Assembly (NCBI GenBank): GCA_016717285.1
Contig: JADKFU010000003.1
Location: 53,792-117,791, forward strand
Reading direction: 5' to 3'
Length of the DNA stretch: 64,000 nucleotides
Source: Chitinophagaceae bacterium
GTDB taxonomy: Bacteria; Bacteroidota; Bacteroidia; Chitinophagales; UBA10324
Shown: one piece after another, positions 29,801 through 37,599 of the stretch
Position numbering within the stretch: position 1 is the first letter of the stretch
How the letters are laid out: each line of letters opens with the position of its first letter
Notes under the pieces: generated by a model
What the model was told of the DNA's origin: nothing
Databases searched by the model: none
What the model saw: the letters and a program-made list of their open reading frames with translations, nothing else
Position numbers and translations under genes: made by a program

Positions 29801-30486
29801 CCGACCAATTGGTGCGCCGCAGTGTCTGGCTGGTAGGTGGTGATGGTTGGGCATACGATATCGGTTCTGGTGGATTGGATCATGCGCTGGCAGCAGGTAG
29901 AAACATCAATATTCTTGTGCTCGATACAGAAGTGTACAGTAATACAGGAGGACAAAGTTCCAAGGCCACGCCAACGGCAGCCACTGCAAAATTCGCTGCC
30001 GCGGGAAAACGCGGTGGCAAAAAAGACCTTGCCCTCCAGGCAATTTCTTATGGCAATGTGTACGTCGCACGGATTGCTTTTGGCGCCAATCCTCAACAGG
30101 CATTGCTGGCGATGCGCGAAGCGGAAGCATACAATGGTCCATCACTCATATTGGCATACAGTCATTGCATAGCGCATGGTTATGATTTGAAAGATGGTTT
30201 ATCGCAGCAGCAAAAAGCGGTGTCGAGTGGTTACTGGCCCTTGCTCCGTTACAATCCTGTGCTGCGGACAAAAAATCAAAACCCATTCATACTTGATTCC
30301 ACCAGACCGGTTATTCCATTGAAAGAATTCGCATATAATGAACTCCGATACAAAGTGCTCACGCTTACGAATCCTGAAGAAGCTGCTTCCCTGATGACGC
30401 TGGCACAGGAGCTGGTGAATTTACGCTGGAAAAATTATGAAGAGCTGGCCACAAAAAGCGCCAGTGATTTTGTACCTGTTGCATAA
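26890..30486 (+). CDS. nifJ: Pyruvate:ferredoxin (flavodoxin) oxidoreductase
   Basis: 1198 residues, the normal single-chain length. Domain I starts 'DGNEAAAYVAYRVNEVCAIYPITPSS' (in parts). The gamma/exchange domain follows at mid-protein, then two [4Fe-4S] motifs 'CIQCGNCAYVCP' and 'CTGCNLCVEVCP', and the thiamine-diphosphate domain with 'GACAGCGETPYLKL', 'GDGWAYDIGSGG' and 'NTGGQSSKATP'. It decarboxylates pyruvate to acetyl-CoA and CO2, reducing ferredoxin in the cytoplasm. Central gene of a three-gene redox operon. Confidence 0.96.
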   Translation: MLTKNKLIATIDGNEAAAYVAYRVNEVCAIYPITPSSTMAELADEWSAKGIKNVWGHVPDIIEMQSEGGAAGTVHGALQTGSLTTTFTASQGLMLMLPNMYKIAGELTATVFHVAARSLAAQGLSIFGDHQDVMAARTTGFAMLASASVQEAHDFALIAQAATLKSRIPFIHFFDGFRTSHEVNKLEMLSDGEIKSMIPDEFVFAHRKRALNPDHPFIRGTAQNPDVYFQSRETVNTFYDNTPVIVENVMREFENLTGRKYDLFQYTGAADAKRVIIIMGSGGETVAETVHALNATGEKTGVIQVRLYRPFSTGHILKALPGTVESIAVLDRTKESGATGEPMYQDVLASLVEGFQQGKIAKLPHVIGGRYGLSSKEFTPAMVKGVFDELKKDIHPGKKEQPKNHFTVGINDDVTNTSLTYDAAYSLDESEWRQALFFGLGADGTVGANKNSIKIIGENTELFAQGYFVYDSKKSGARTVSHLRFGPHPIRAPYLITKADFIACHQFNFTGKVEMLDFIRQGGTFLLNSPYDTTEVWSHLPGNVQREIISRQLKFYIIDATAVARDTGMSGRINTIMQTCFFALSGVLPRAEAIEQIKHAIEKSYAKKGQSVVEQNFAAVDATLAHLYEVTVPDQSTSTSQLLAVVPSEAPDFVKEVTAMMMSGHGDELPVSKMSQDGTYPSGTTKWEKRNISDLVPVWEPDTCIQCGNCAYVCPHSVIRAKFYHADFLKDAPIAFQSAPINSRGFPETKYTLQVYAEDCTGCNLCVEVCPATSLTDRSVKAINMAEKEPIIKEVKENITFFEKLPWNNRSEINFSTVHGAQFLEPLFEFSGACAGCGETPYLKLLSQLFGERLLVANATGCSSIYGGNLPTTPWTTNKAGQGPAWSNSLFEDNAEFGLGMRITADQQLLMAGKLLKQLAPQLGNELVDAIINAPQIQESEIAAQRKRVHELREMLVNITDDTAKHLLSVADQLVRRSVWLVGGDGWAYDIGSGGLDHALAAGRNINILVLDTEVYSNTGGQSSKATPTAATAKFAAAGKRGGKKDLALQAISYGNVYVARIAFGANPQQALLAMREAEAYNGPSLILAYSHCIAHGYDLKDGLSQQQKAVSSGYWPLLRYNPVLRTKNQNPFILDSTRPVIPLKEFAYNELRYKVLTLTNPEEAASLMTLAQELVNLRWKNYEELATKSASDFVPVA

Positions 30487-30506
30487 ACCTAAAAGAGCTG
30501 ACAGTC

Positions 30507-31495
30507 ATGAATCTAAAAACAAATTACATGGGCTTACCACTCACTTCGCCGGTAGTGGTTTCCGCCTGTACCCTTTCGGAAGAAGTAAGCAACATCGTAA
30601 GAATGGAAGATGCGGGCGCAGGTGCGGTGGTCTTGTTTTCTTTGTTTGAAGAACAGATTAAAAAGAAACCGCGCATTACAATGCTATCAAGGGTTCCACT
30701 ACCCATCTTTCTGCCGAGGCGTCCGGATTTTTTCCTGATCTCGATGAATATCATTTGGGAACAGATCAATACCTCGAACATATCCGCAAGGCAAAAGAAC
30801 GCGTGAAGATTCCCATCATCGGTAGTCTGAATGGCATCACACCGGAAGGATGGATAACTTATGCACGAGACATGGAACAAGTTGGTGCTGATGGTTTGGA
30901 AATCAATATCTTTTTTATTCCCGGCGATGTACACATGGCCTCTTCTGCGGTAGAGCATCGCTACCTGCACATCATTGAATTAGTGAAAAGTGCAGTGAAG
31001 ATTCCCATTGCCGTGAAGTTGAATCCTTACTTCAGTTCCACAGGTCACATGGCCCTGAAGATGCAACAGTCGGGTGCTGATGCATTGGTGTTGTTCAATC
31101 GTTTTTACCAACCTGATTTCGATATCAATGAATTGAAAATTTTACACAACCTCCAATACAGTGAGTCAAGTGAGATCCGTTTACCACTCCTTTGGATTGC
31201 GTTGTTGCATGGCCGTGTTCCGGTTTCTTTAGCAGCAACCACAGGTGTGCAAAGTGCTATCGAAGTAATCAAATACATTCTGGCCGGCGCCGATGTAGCC
31301 ATGACTGCTTCTGCATTGTATAAGGGTGGTATCGATATCATCACTACTATTAATAAAGAGTTGGAAGCATGGATGCTTGTCAGCGGTTTCTCCGCCATTG
31401 CATCCTTTAAAGGCGTGATGAGTCAGCAATATATTTCAGATCCGACGGCTTATGAGCGAGCGAATTATATCAGGATTCTGGAGGGGCAGAAGTGA
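30507..31495 (+). CDS. Dihydroorotate dehydrogenase-like (PreA/DHODH-fold) protein, frameshifted
   Basis: The 5' part (30507 to ~30672, 'MNLKTNYMGLPLTSPVVVSA') and the 3' part (~30675-31495) are in different frames. One base lost near 30669-30674 explains this, and the restored text reads on through 'GFFPDLDEYHLGTDQYLEHIRKA' (in parts). The whole is a ~330-residue FMN-binding TIM barrel ('IPIIGSLNGITPEGW', 'PIAVKLNPYFS', 'GADVAMTASALYKGG'). Homologues are annotated as dihydroorotate dehydrogenase-like, but placement behind nifJ suggests a redox role other than pyrimidine synthesis. Confidence 0.8.
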
Positions 31496-31895
31496 GTTTG
31501 AGGCAATGTTGTTTAGTGAAGGATAGTTTAAATAGAATAACGAACATCGATTAACGATTTTAGATGGATGCATTAAATAGTATTCAACGTCTTTATTTTT
31601 TTACTTTATCTGCTTTCTCAGAAAGCATTTTTTTTCACTCTCATAAATTGTTGAATATGCCAGAGGTGAATCTGCTTCTCCTGTTACAATCATTTAACAT
31701 TCGTAAAGAATGTGCCCGAAATCGAAGCATATACAATTCTACATAAAAGCAGCACTTGTATTTAGCGCTAAAACCTCCATAGTTCCAAAATAATGTTAGC
31801 GTTTGGTATAATTAAAAGCCGATTTTGATACTTCCATTTTATCTAAGGTTGGATCTATCTATAGAATCTGGTTTTGTACTTATAATTTTGATAAA
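31496..31895. other. Intergenic stretch without a recognised gene
   Basis: AT-rich. A 60-codon frame at 31564-31746 exists but has no protein-like features. I see no RNA or repeat here. Confidence 0.4.
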
Positions 31896-32369
31896 TCAGA
31901 ACCATCTACGCACCTGCTTAACATAGATGTCATAATCATCAGCAAAGTCTTTTCGTAAACGGGGTTCTTCAAAGTAGATGATGAAAATATTAAAGGCTAT
32001 AAAAATCAGCAGGGAATACGCTCCTAATACATTTGATTGAAAAAAAAAGCTCTCTCCAATTAACATCATCATTACTCCAATATACATGGGATTACGTGAA
32101 AACCTGTAAAGGCCTGCTATCACCAATTTTTTGGTAGGGTCAGCGGGTGACAATGTGCCCTTCCCCTGAATAGCAAAACTTATAATGCAGATTAACATGA
32201 GAACAAATCCGATAGCAAATGTCAGCATCCCTAAAAAATGATACACAACAAAGGGTGCTGCAAATGTTGTCTTAGCATTTTTTCCTGTAAGCCAATAAGG
32301 AATTACTCCGGCAACCATGCCAGGTTGCAAAGTGGTGTAAAGAAGATTACGAAAAAACAGCGACATCAT
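31896..32369 (-). CDS. Isoprenylcysteine carboxyl methyltransferase-like membrane protein
   Basis: About 158 residues from 'MMSLFFRNLLY' (32369); the frame is open to 32483. Four or so membrane spans, then 'LVIAGLYRFSRNPMYIGVMMMLIG' (in parts) and 'EEPRLRKDFADDYDIYVKQVRRW' (in parts), the signature of the ICMT/PEMT-like methyltransferase family. SAM-dependent methylation at the membrane is likely; the substrate is unknown. It is the last gene in a run of six same-strand accessory genes. Confidence 0.85.
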   Translation of the reverse strand: MMSLFFRNLLYTTLQPGMVAGVIPYWLTGKNAKTTFAAPFVVYHFLGMLTFAIGFVLMLICIISFAIQGKGTLSPADPTKKLVIAGLYRFSRNPMYIGVMMMLIGESFFFQSNVLGAYSLLIFIAFNIFIIYFEEPRLRKDFADDYDIYVKQVRRWF

Positions 32370-32561
32370 TCTTCGTTTGTTGCTTAGCTTAATGTTTAAG
32401 AAGTATTGTCCAACATGTCTGAAAACAGTTTGGGTCTTTTGCTTTCGGGCCGTAAATAGAAGCACAAAAACAGAATTTACCATTAATGTTCAAACGAAGA
32501 ACTAAACTTGAATGTAGCACTTCAGTCCTTCTGAAGCAAAAACCTGGTTACCGATTTGGCC

Positions 32562-32972
32562 TTATTTTTCGGTTGGAAATTTTGACAGGTCCATATAGAA
32601 AATCTCCCAGGTATGTCCATCAAAATCTTCTATGGTTCGTTGTTGCATAAAGCCGTAATCTCTCATTTCGCTGGGTTCTGTTCCCCCGGCTTTTATTCCA
32701 TTTGTTGTAATGCTATTTACTTCCTCAATACTTTCAACCGACAATGAAAACAGTCCTGCTACACCTGATTTTGTGTCTGCAATAGGTTTGGTTGCAAATG
32801 ATGCAAACTTATCGTGTGTCAAAAGCATTACAAAAATGTTTTCACTCCAAACCATACACTTTCCCGCGTCGTCCGAAAATTGAGGATTGTTTGAAAAACC
32901 TAATGCAGTATAAAAGTCCATCGATTTTTGAAGGTCTTTTACTGCCAAATTGATAAAAATCTGTTTTGCCAT
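32562..32972 (-). CDS. VOC-family (glyoxalase-fold) protein
   Basis: 136 residues: 'MAKQIFINLAVKDLQKSMDFYTALGF' (in parts), then 'VWSENIFVMLLTHDKF' and 'FDGHTWEIFYMDLS' near the end, the two beta-alpha-beta-beta-beta modules of the vicinal-oxygen-chelate fold. Often a metal-dependent dioxygenase, isomerase or resistance protein; the substrate is unknown. It lies 32 bases after the SRPBCC gene, so the two are likely co-transcribed. Confidence 0.88.
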   Translation of the reverse strand: MAKQIFINLAVKDLQKSMDFYTALGFSNNPQFSDDAGKCMVWSENIFVMLLTHDKFASFATKPIADTKSGVAGLFSLSVESIEEVNSITTNGIKAGGTEPSEMRDYGFMQQRTIEDFDGHTWEIFYMDLSKFPTEK

Positions 32973-33004
32973 TTTTCTAATTTTTAATGTTTGTTTTTAC
33001 TTTG

Positions 33005-33454
33005 TTAAGCATCCGGAATGTTCGGTTCTACCAAACGTTTTAATTTGTCTAACGATTCCTGCCAGCCTAAATAACACATTTCAACCGGAATTGCATCAGG
33101 TATTCCTTCCTGTGTTGCAAAAAATTCTGTACCACATATTACTTTGCGCAACTCTATTTTGGTAATCATTTGTCCTGGTAAATTCGGATCGTCAAACTGG
33201 TCCGTATATTTTATTAGCTCATTGGGTATGATTTCTAAATATTCGCCACCAAAAGACTGACTACTACCCGTACCAAAATTAGTAAACGACATTTTGTATT
33301 TACCTCCAATTTGAAAATCCATACTATGAACTTTGCAAACAAAACCGTAAGGTGGTAGCCAGCACGCCATGGCGTCAGCGTCTGTGAAAGCTTTATAAAC
33401 TTTTTCAGGAGAAGCTGTAAAAACTCTGTGAAGTGAAACTTTGTTTGTTGCCAT
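33005..33454 (-). CDS. SRPBCC / AHSA1-like protein
   Basis: 149 residues beginning 'KVSLHRVFTASPEKVYKAFTDADAMACWLPP' (in parts), the activator-of-Hsp90-ATPase homologue 1-like fold. It has a hydrophobic pocket and an 'EMCYLGWQESLDKLKRLVEPN' end (in parts). Binds a small ligand or partner; the role is unknown. Precedes the VOC gene by 32 bases. Confidence 0.88.
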   Translation of the reverse strand: MATNKVSLHRVFTASPEKVYKAFTDADAMACWLPPYGFVCKVHSMDFQIGGKYKMSFTNFGTGSSQSFGGEYLEIIPNELIKYTDQFDDPNLPGQMITKIELRKVICGTEFFATQEGIPDAIPVEMCYLGWQESLDKLKRLVEPNIPDA

Positions 33455-33686
33455 ATCGATTTTTTTAAGTTGTTAAATTAAATAAATTCTCTCTAAATTT
33501 TTTGGTTGCAGGTTAGTGTCGCTGTAACATCGCAGCTACAAGAAGTTGACAATTTCAAAGCACTTAACAGTGTGCCACCACAAAACTTAACACGAAGTAT
33601 GAAGCATCATTTAACCACCGCCAGTTTCTTTTATGCTGTTATAAACTGAGTTTCTTTCTTCGTAATTGTTATGGCTTCGTGCTATT
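33455..33686 (-). other. Spacer with attC-like features, copy 1
   Basis: Read on the minus strand it contains TATAACAGCA, then a TGGCGG box and GTTTTGTGGTGGCA, all shared with the spacer at 35309-35413. It lies between two same-strand genes. See the cassette finding. Confidence 0.35.
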
Positions 33687-34145
33687 TCATTTTTCACATA
33701 TTTCTTTCAATCTCTCGAGGGCATTAGGATAGGTCTGGTTCATATAATCTAAAAAATCTTTCGTGATGTCTAAGTCAACAGTAACTGTAGTAGTTCCGTT
33801 GTTTTCTTCGAAAGTATAATTTTCAAATCCATTTGCCCATTGTTCTACTTCTGGTCCTTCCGTGATTTCTTTATTTGCTTTTAAAAGTCCGAAATGCCGG
33901 ATTGAAACAAAACGGTCTGGAATGATTTCAGCGATTTCTGATACCATACCACCTTTTTCACCTTTATCATCTATCCCAATGAACAGCATCTTACTCCCCT
34001 TAATCCAACTCCCTTCATAAGTTGAAGTAGGATTGAACAGAGCAGTCCATTGCTCGTATGTTTGTTTATTGCTTATGCCGAGCATAAAGTCGTAAACTTT
34101 ACTTGCTGATGCATTAATGCTTACTTCGTATTGAGCTTTTTTCAT
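33687..34145 (-). CDS. SRPBCC-family protein
   Basis: 152 residues: 'AQYEVSINASASKVYDFMLG' opens the START/polyketide-cyclase-like fold; the end is 'LDYMNQTYPNALERLKEIC'. Resembles the Bacteroidota 'SRPBCC domain-containing' group. No catalytic residues can be named. It is flanked by long non-coding spacers on both sides. Confidence 0.85.
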   Translation of the reverse strand: MKKAQYEVSINASASKVYDFMLGISNKQTYEQWTALFNPTSTYEGSWIKGSKMLFIGIDDKGEKGGMVSEIAEIIPDRFVSIRHFGLLKANKEITEGPEVEQWANGFENYTFEENNGTTTVTVDLDITKDFLDYMNQTYPNALERLKEICEK

Positions 34146-34291
34146 GTTATCGCTTTTTTGTTTCTTTTTTTAAGTCCGTGTAATCACAAAGTTCCAGGTT
34201 TGCTCATCAACCCGCCTGCCTCAAAACCCCTGTTGGTGACTGGCCGCATTTTCAATGAGATGCCAGTCTTCCTGTTACGATTCGATTACAA
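34146..34291 (-). other. Spacer between SRPBCC and esterase genes
   Basis: A 146-base non-coding spacer. On the minus strand it has GTAACAGG, TGGCAT and GGCGGGTTGATG boxes loosely like the neighbouring spacers. Confidence 0.3.
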
Positions 34292-35308
34292 TTAATTTTT
34301 AAAATATCCCTCCGATTCAGATAATATTTCATTATATAAATTTGCTCTGTCCTTTTCATTAAAAGGTCCAGGTATACAATGAACCATACCTTTCATCTCT
34401 TTATAAATGGTTTGCACTTTTGCCTTTTTAAGCTTTTCAGCAAAGTCTTTTCCAGTATCTTTTAATGGATCAAACTCACAGGTAATTATATAAGCTGGTG
34501 GTAGATTTGCTAAACTATCTGAATAAAATGGAAATGCCAACGGGTTAGTTCGGTCAGCCTCATTTGGCAAATAACTTTCTAAGGCATATTGCATTTCAGG
34601 CTCTTGCAAATAATATCCTATTCTATATTTCTGATAGGCAGTTGTTTTAAAAGGAGCATAAGTAGCCGGACATTCCAAAATTTGATATTTGATATTAGTC
34701 AAATTCTGTTGTTTAGCTTTTATTGCCACAAGTGATGCAAAAGTTGCACCTGCACTCTCACCCGCAACAATTATATTGTCTGGGTTACCACCCCATTTTT
34801 CGATGGTTGAGATTGTCCAAAGAAAAGTTGCAAAACAATCATTATTTGGAATTGGGAAAGAGTGTTCAGGAGCAACTCTATAATCAACCGCCACTACAAT
34901 AGCATGATATAATTTGGACAACCGTGTTGCATACGATACAGAAAGATTTGTCCAGGGTAATACGAATGCTCCTCCGTGATAATAAATTATCACAGGGCTA
35001 TTTTTGTCAAAGTTCTCAGGCTTAAAAATATAGGTTGTCAGACTATCGCTTGTTATTTTCAATGTATCTACACTTACCTCCGCCAAATTTATGGGCATTT
35101 GATCTATAAAATGACTTCGTTCCAGTACAGTCATCCGTTTTATCCTGTCCGCCATTTCGGATACATTATCACCGGCAGTGAATTTTAAAAATACTGCCTG
35201 TCCCCAATTTAATCGTCCTTGCGGAGTAAAGGTCAGAAAGTAAACATACCCCACAATACCCATGATGGCAAATAGAACGATAAGCAAAATGAATTTAATT
35301 GTTTTCAT
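34292..35308 (-). CDS. Alpha/beta hydrolase of the hormone-sensitive-lipase group (esterase)
   Basis: 338 residues. An N-terminal hydrophobic span (about 5-27) anchors or exports it. Oxyanion 'HGGA' at 111-114, nucleophile S185 in 'GESAG', D280 in 'CEFDPL' and H310 in 'GMVHCI' form a full HSL-type catalytic triad. It probably hydrolyses short-chain esters at the periplasmic side or in the envelope. It stands alone between two spacers. Confidence 0.92.
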   Translation of the reverse strand: MKTIKFILLIVLFAIMGIVGYVYFLTFTPQGRLNWGQAVFLKFTAGDNVSEMADRIKRMTVLERSHFIDQMPINLAEVSVDTLKITSDSLTTYIFKPENFDKNSPVIIYYHGGAFVLPWTNLSVSYATRLSKLYHAIVVAVDYRVAPEHSFPIPNNDCFATFLWTISTIEKWGGNPDNIIVAGESAGATFASLVAIKAKQQNLTNIKYQILECPATYAPFKTTAYQKYRIGYYLQEPEMQYALESYLPNEADRTNPLAFPFYSDSLANLPPAYIITCEFDPLKDTGKDFAEKLKKAKVQTIYKEMKGMVHCIPGPFNEKDRANLYNEILSESEGYFKN

Positions 35309-35413
35309 TTAATTTTTAATGTGTATTCAGGAGCAATCCAGTCTATAGGTTTATCAGCGGTTGCCTGCCACCACAAAACCTGATAGGCATTTTAAACCCG
35401 CCATTCGGTGCTG
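35309..35413 (-). other. Spacer with attC-like features, copy 2
   Basis: On the minus strand: GCATATAACAGCA close to the previous stop, a TGGCGGGTTTAAAATG box, GTTTTGTGGTGGCA, and an imperfect hairpin CTATCAGGTTT / AAACCTATAG. Shares several boxes with 33455-33686. Confidence 0.35.
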
Positions 35414-36388
35414 TTATATGCCGCTTTTCCTGTCATTCTCGGAGTTGGTCTTAATGTGTGTCAATACTCTGTCGTGAATTTTGTGAATAATTTGGTCGCT
35501 CCAAAGTTGCCAATAAAATGCTGGTTTTATATTGTGATAATACCAGGTTGTTCCTTCTAAAAGTGTCTTGCCGTTTGGTAACACTGTCAATTTGAATTGT
35601 CCTTGTTTAGAAACAAAATAGTCGTGTAAATGTGGTGCGTCAATGTCCCAAAAACTGAGTTCTTGCATTGGTGCTGGTTGTTCTAAAACGTCAAACTTTA
35701 GCAGTCGTGGTTCGTCCCAAACTATTATTGGCTCTACAAAACTGCCTGTCGTAAAGTTGCAATGTCTAATAGCACCAACTCCTGTTCCTTCGATTATTGC
35801 GTTTATTGGATATGCAATTCCAGTCTTAAAAATAAATTCGGTCGGCTCGTCAAGTTGCGGAAACTCAACAACGTTCTTCCAAACTGTTTGTGGGTCTGCG
35901 TTGATTTCTATTGAAGTTACAACCGAAGTCAAAGCAGGTTCGTTGTCCTTTTCTATAAATGCCATTGTCGGAATAATACCAATTAAAATCAGCATCGCTG
36001 TCGGCGCATTATTTGGTGTCTTGTTGATTATTGCATAGCCAATTAAACTACCAACCCAGGTCAATAAAAGTCCAAAAGGTGCAGCCATGGCAATACAGAT
36101 TACACCTTCAATTGCAAAAACTAAAAGTCCTGCCGTAAAAATTCCAAGTGTCAAAAGTCCGGTTAGCCACGCTTCACGTTTTGTTATTTCTTTTTTTAGT
36201 CCATATAAAATTGTTGAGCCGGCACCAATGAACAGAGGTGTCAAAATGAATAAGGCAATTCCATATTGTCCAATTCCGTAAATGCCCCAAAGTGTCAGAA
36301 GTCCCGAAATAATAGCAGTCAATCCGACCGCGATCCATTTGCGTTTCTTGTCGTCAGTTGTCAATATATTTTTTTTCAGTTGTTTCAT
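35414..36388 (-). CDS. Membrane protein with C-terminal SRPBCC domain
   Basis: 324 residues. About four or five membrane spans in the first ~160 residues ('VGLTAIISGLLTLWGIYGIG', 'IALFILTPLFIGAGSTILYG'), then a soluble SRPBCC/polyketide-cyclase-like domain ('TSIEINADPQTVWKNVVEFPQL', in parts; 'LEGTTWYYHNIKPAFYW'). The fusion places a ligand-binding START-like domain at the membrane. No specific function. First gene of the run of accessory genes. Confidence 0.8.
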   Translation of the reverse strand: MKQLKKNILTTDDKKRKWIAVGLTAIISGLLTLWGIYGIGQYGIALFILTPLFIGAGSTILYGLKKEITKREAWLTGLLTLGIFTAGLLVFAIEGVICIAMAAPFGLLLTWVGSLIGYAIINKTPNNAPTAMLILIGIIPTMAFIEKDNEPALTSVVTSIEINADPQTVWKNVVEFPQLDEPTEFIFKTGIAYPINAIIEGTGVGAIRHCNFTTGSFVEPIIVWDEPRLLKFDVLEQPAPMQELSFWDIDAPHLHDYFVSKQGQFKLTVLPNGKTLLEGTTWYYHNIKPAFYWQLWSDQIIHKIHDRVLTHIKTNSENDRKSGI

Positions 36389-36513
36389 TGTCTTTGTGTC
36401 GTCCTAAAGTGTAATATAACATGCACGGCTTTGTGCAGGTGGAGAATCGATGTTGTGTCCGCCCGTAACAGTGTCTGAATAAAAATAAAAATGTTGAAGT
36501 TAATTACAAAAGC

Positions 36514-36726
36514 TCAACAAGGAACATCCAGCCGGAACTGAAGTTTGGCTTTGCAATTAGTTGAAGTTTGATGGTCCGCCCTGTCGATAAAGGACTTTGC
36601 CACTTGCTTGTCAAATGAAGCTGCATTCGAACTCGCTCCAACTGATTGCACCTTGACATCAGAATTACATCCTGTTAATTAAGTGAAAAAAAGCGCTGAT
36701 GTTATAACAAAAAGCTTTTTAAACAT
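36514..36726 (-). pseudogene. Small lipoprotein relic with an in-frame stop
   Basis: A 70-codon frame from the ATG at 36726 to the TGA at 36516-36514. It starts 'MFKKLFVITSALFFT', meets TAA at codon 16, then 'LTGCNSDVKVQSVG'. Lys-rich start, hydrophobic stretch and lipobox 'LTGC' match a lipoprotein signal, so the stop looks like a mutation or a sequencing error. The rest of 36389-36955 shows nothing else. Confidence 0.4.
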
Positions 36727-36955
36727 AAAAGTTGTTTTAGATAATTAAAATTCCAGATGATTGTTTAAAGTAACGCACAACCTTTCAGTTAGCGCTACCA
36801 TAGCGCCTATTTCCGGTATTAGATTTTGATTAAAATTTGTTAATTTGCTATTACTCAAACCGAATATTTATTCGGGACAGCATAATACGCATCGCGCCCA
36901 TTTCCAGAATGCTCACCGGATCACTTCCATCCTAAAAAGTAGATATAATCATCGC

Positions 36956-37468
36956 CTACTTCGGCGGCTCCATCACATGCCCGCATTTTTTGCAGGTACG
37001 CAGCTCTTCAGAAGCGTAGAAATTATTCATCACGACAGGAAGATCTTTTACAATGTCTTTTACATGCAGCTTTTCTTCGTGCAGTTTATTGCCGCATTGT
37101 TCGCAGTACCATTGAAAACCATCTTTTGCATCCGGACGATATACTTCCATCACCAGTCCAATCGTGTTGGGACCGCGCCGCGGTGAATGCGGTGTTTGCT
37201 TTGGTAAAAGGAATATTTCTCCTTCCTTAATCGGAATGTCGACAAACTGACCTTCATCCACAATCTTTACCACTACATCGCCCTCTAACTGATAATAAAA
37301 TTCTTCCGTTTCATTGTAATGATAATCTTTGCGGGAGTTGGGTCCGCCGACTACCATCACTATAAAGTTGTCGTTGCCAACATACACCTGCCGGTTGCCT
37401 ACAGGAGGTTTGAGGAGATGGCGGTTTTCATCAATCCAGGTTTTAAAGTTGAAGGCGTGTTGAATCAT
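36956..37468 (-). CDS. nbaC: 3-hydroxyanthranilate 3,4-dioxygenase
   Basis: 170 residues, full length for the bacterial enzyme. Cupin metal ligands H50, E56 and H94 lie in 'DYHYNETEEFYY' and 'KQTPHSPRR'. The C-terminal rubredoxin-like site is present (C122, C125, C159, C162). It opens the ring of 3-hydroxyanthranilate in kynurenine-type tryptophan breakdown or NAD synthesis. Cytoplasmic, Fe(II)-dependent. It is divergent from the SDR gene; other kynurenine genes are not in the window. Confidence 0.94.
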   Translation of the reverse strand: MIQHAFNFKTWIDENRHLLKPPVGNRQVYVGNDNFIVMVVGGPNSRKDYHYNETEEFYYQLEGDVVVKIVDEGQFVDIPIKEGEIFLLPKQTPHSPRRGPNTIGLVMEVYRPDAKDGFQWYCEQCGNKLHEEKLHVKDIVKDLPVVMNNFYASEELRTCKKCGHVMEPPK

Positions 37469-37469
37469 G

Positions 37470-37530
37470 GAATTAAGAATTAAGAATTAAGAATTGAAAA
37501 TGACTTTAATGACTATTGACTAACGACTGA
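37470..37530. repeat. GAATTAA / GACTAAC-type short repeats
   Basis: Runs of GAATTAA units followed by TTAATGACTATTGACTAACGACTGA text, between the dioxygenase and the SDR gene. Same style as the other degenerate short repeats in the window. Confidence 0.5.
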
Positions 37531-37599
37531 TAAAAAGTTGAAGTAAATTTAGAAAATTATTCAGCACTGCTTCATGCTAATTACAAAACACAATAACAG

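Noticed and set aside
31564..31746. A 60-codon frame after the DHODH-like gene
   Set aside because: No motif, signal or neighbour supports it.
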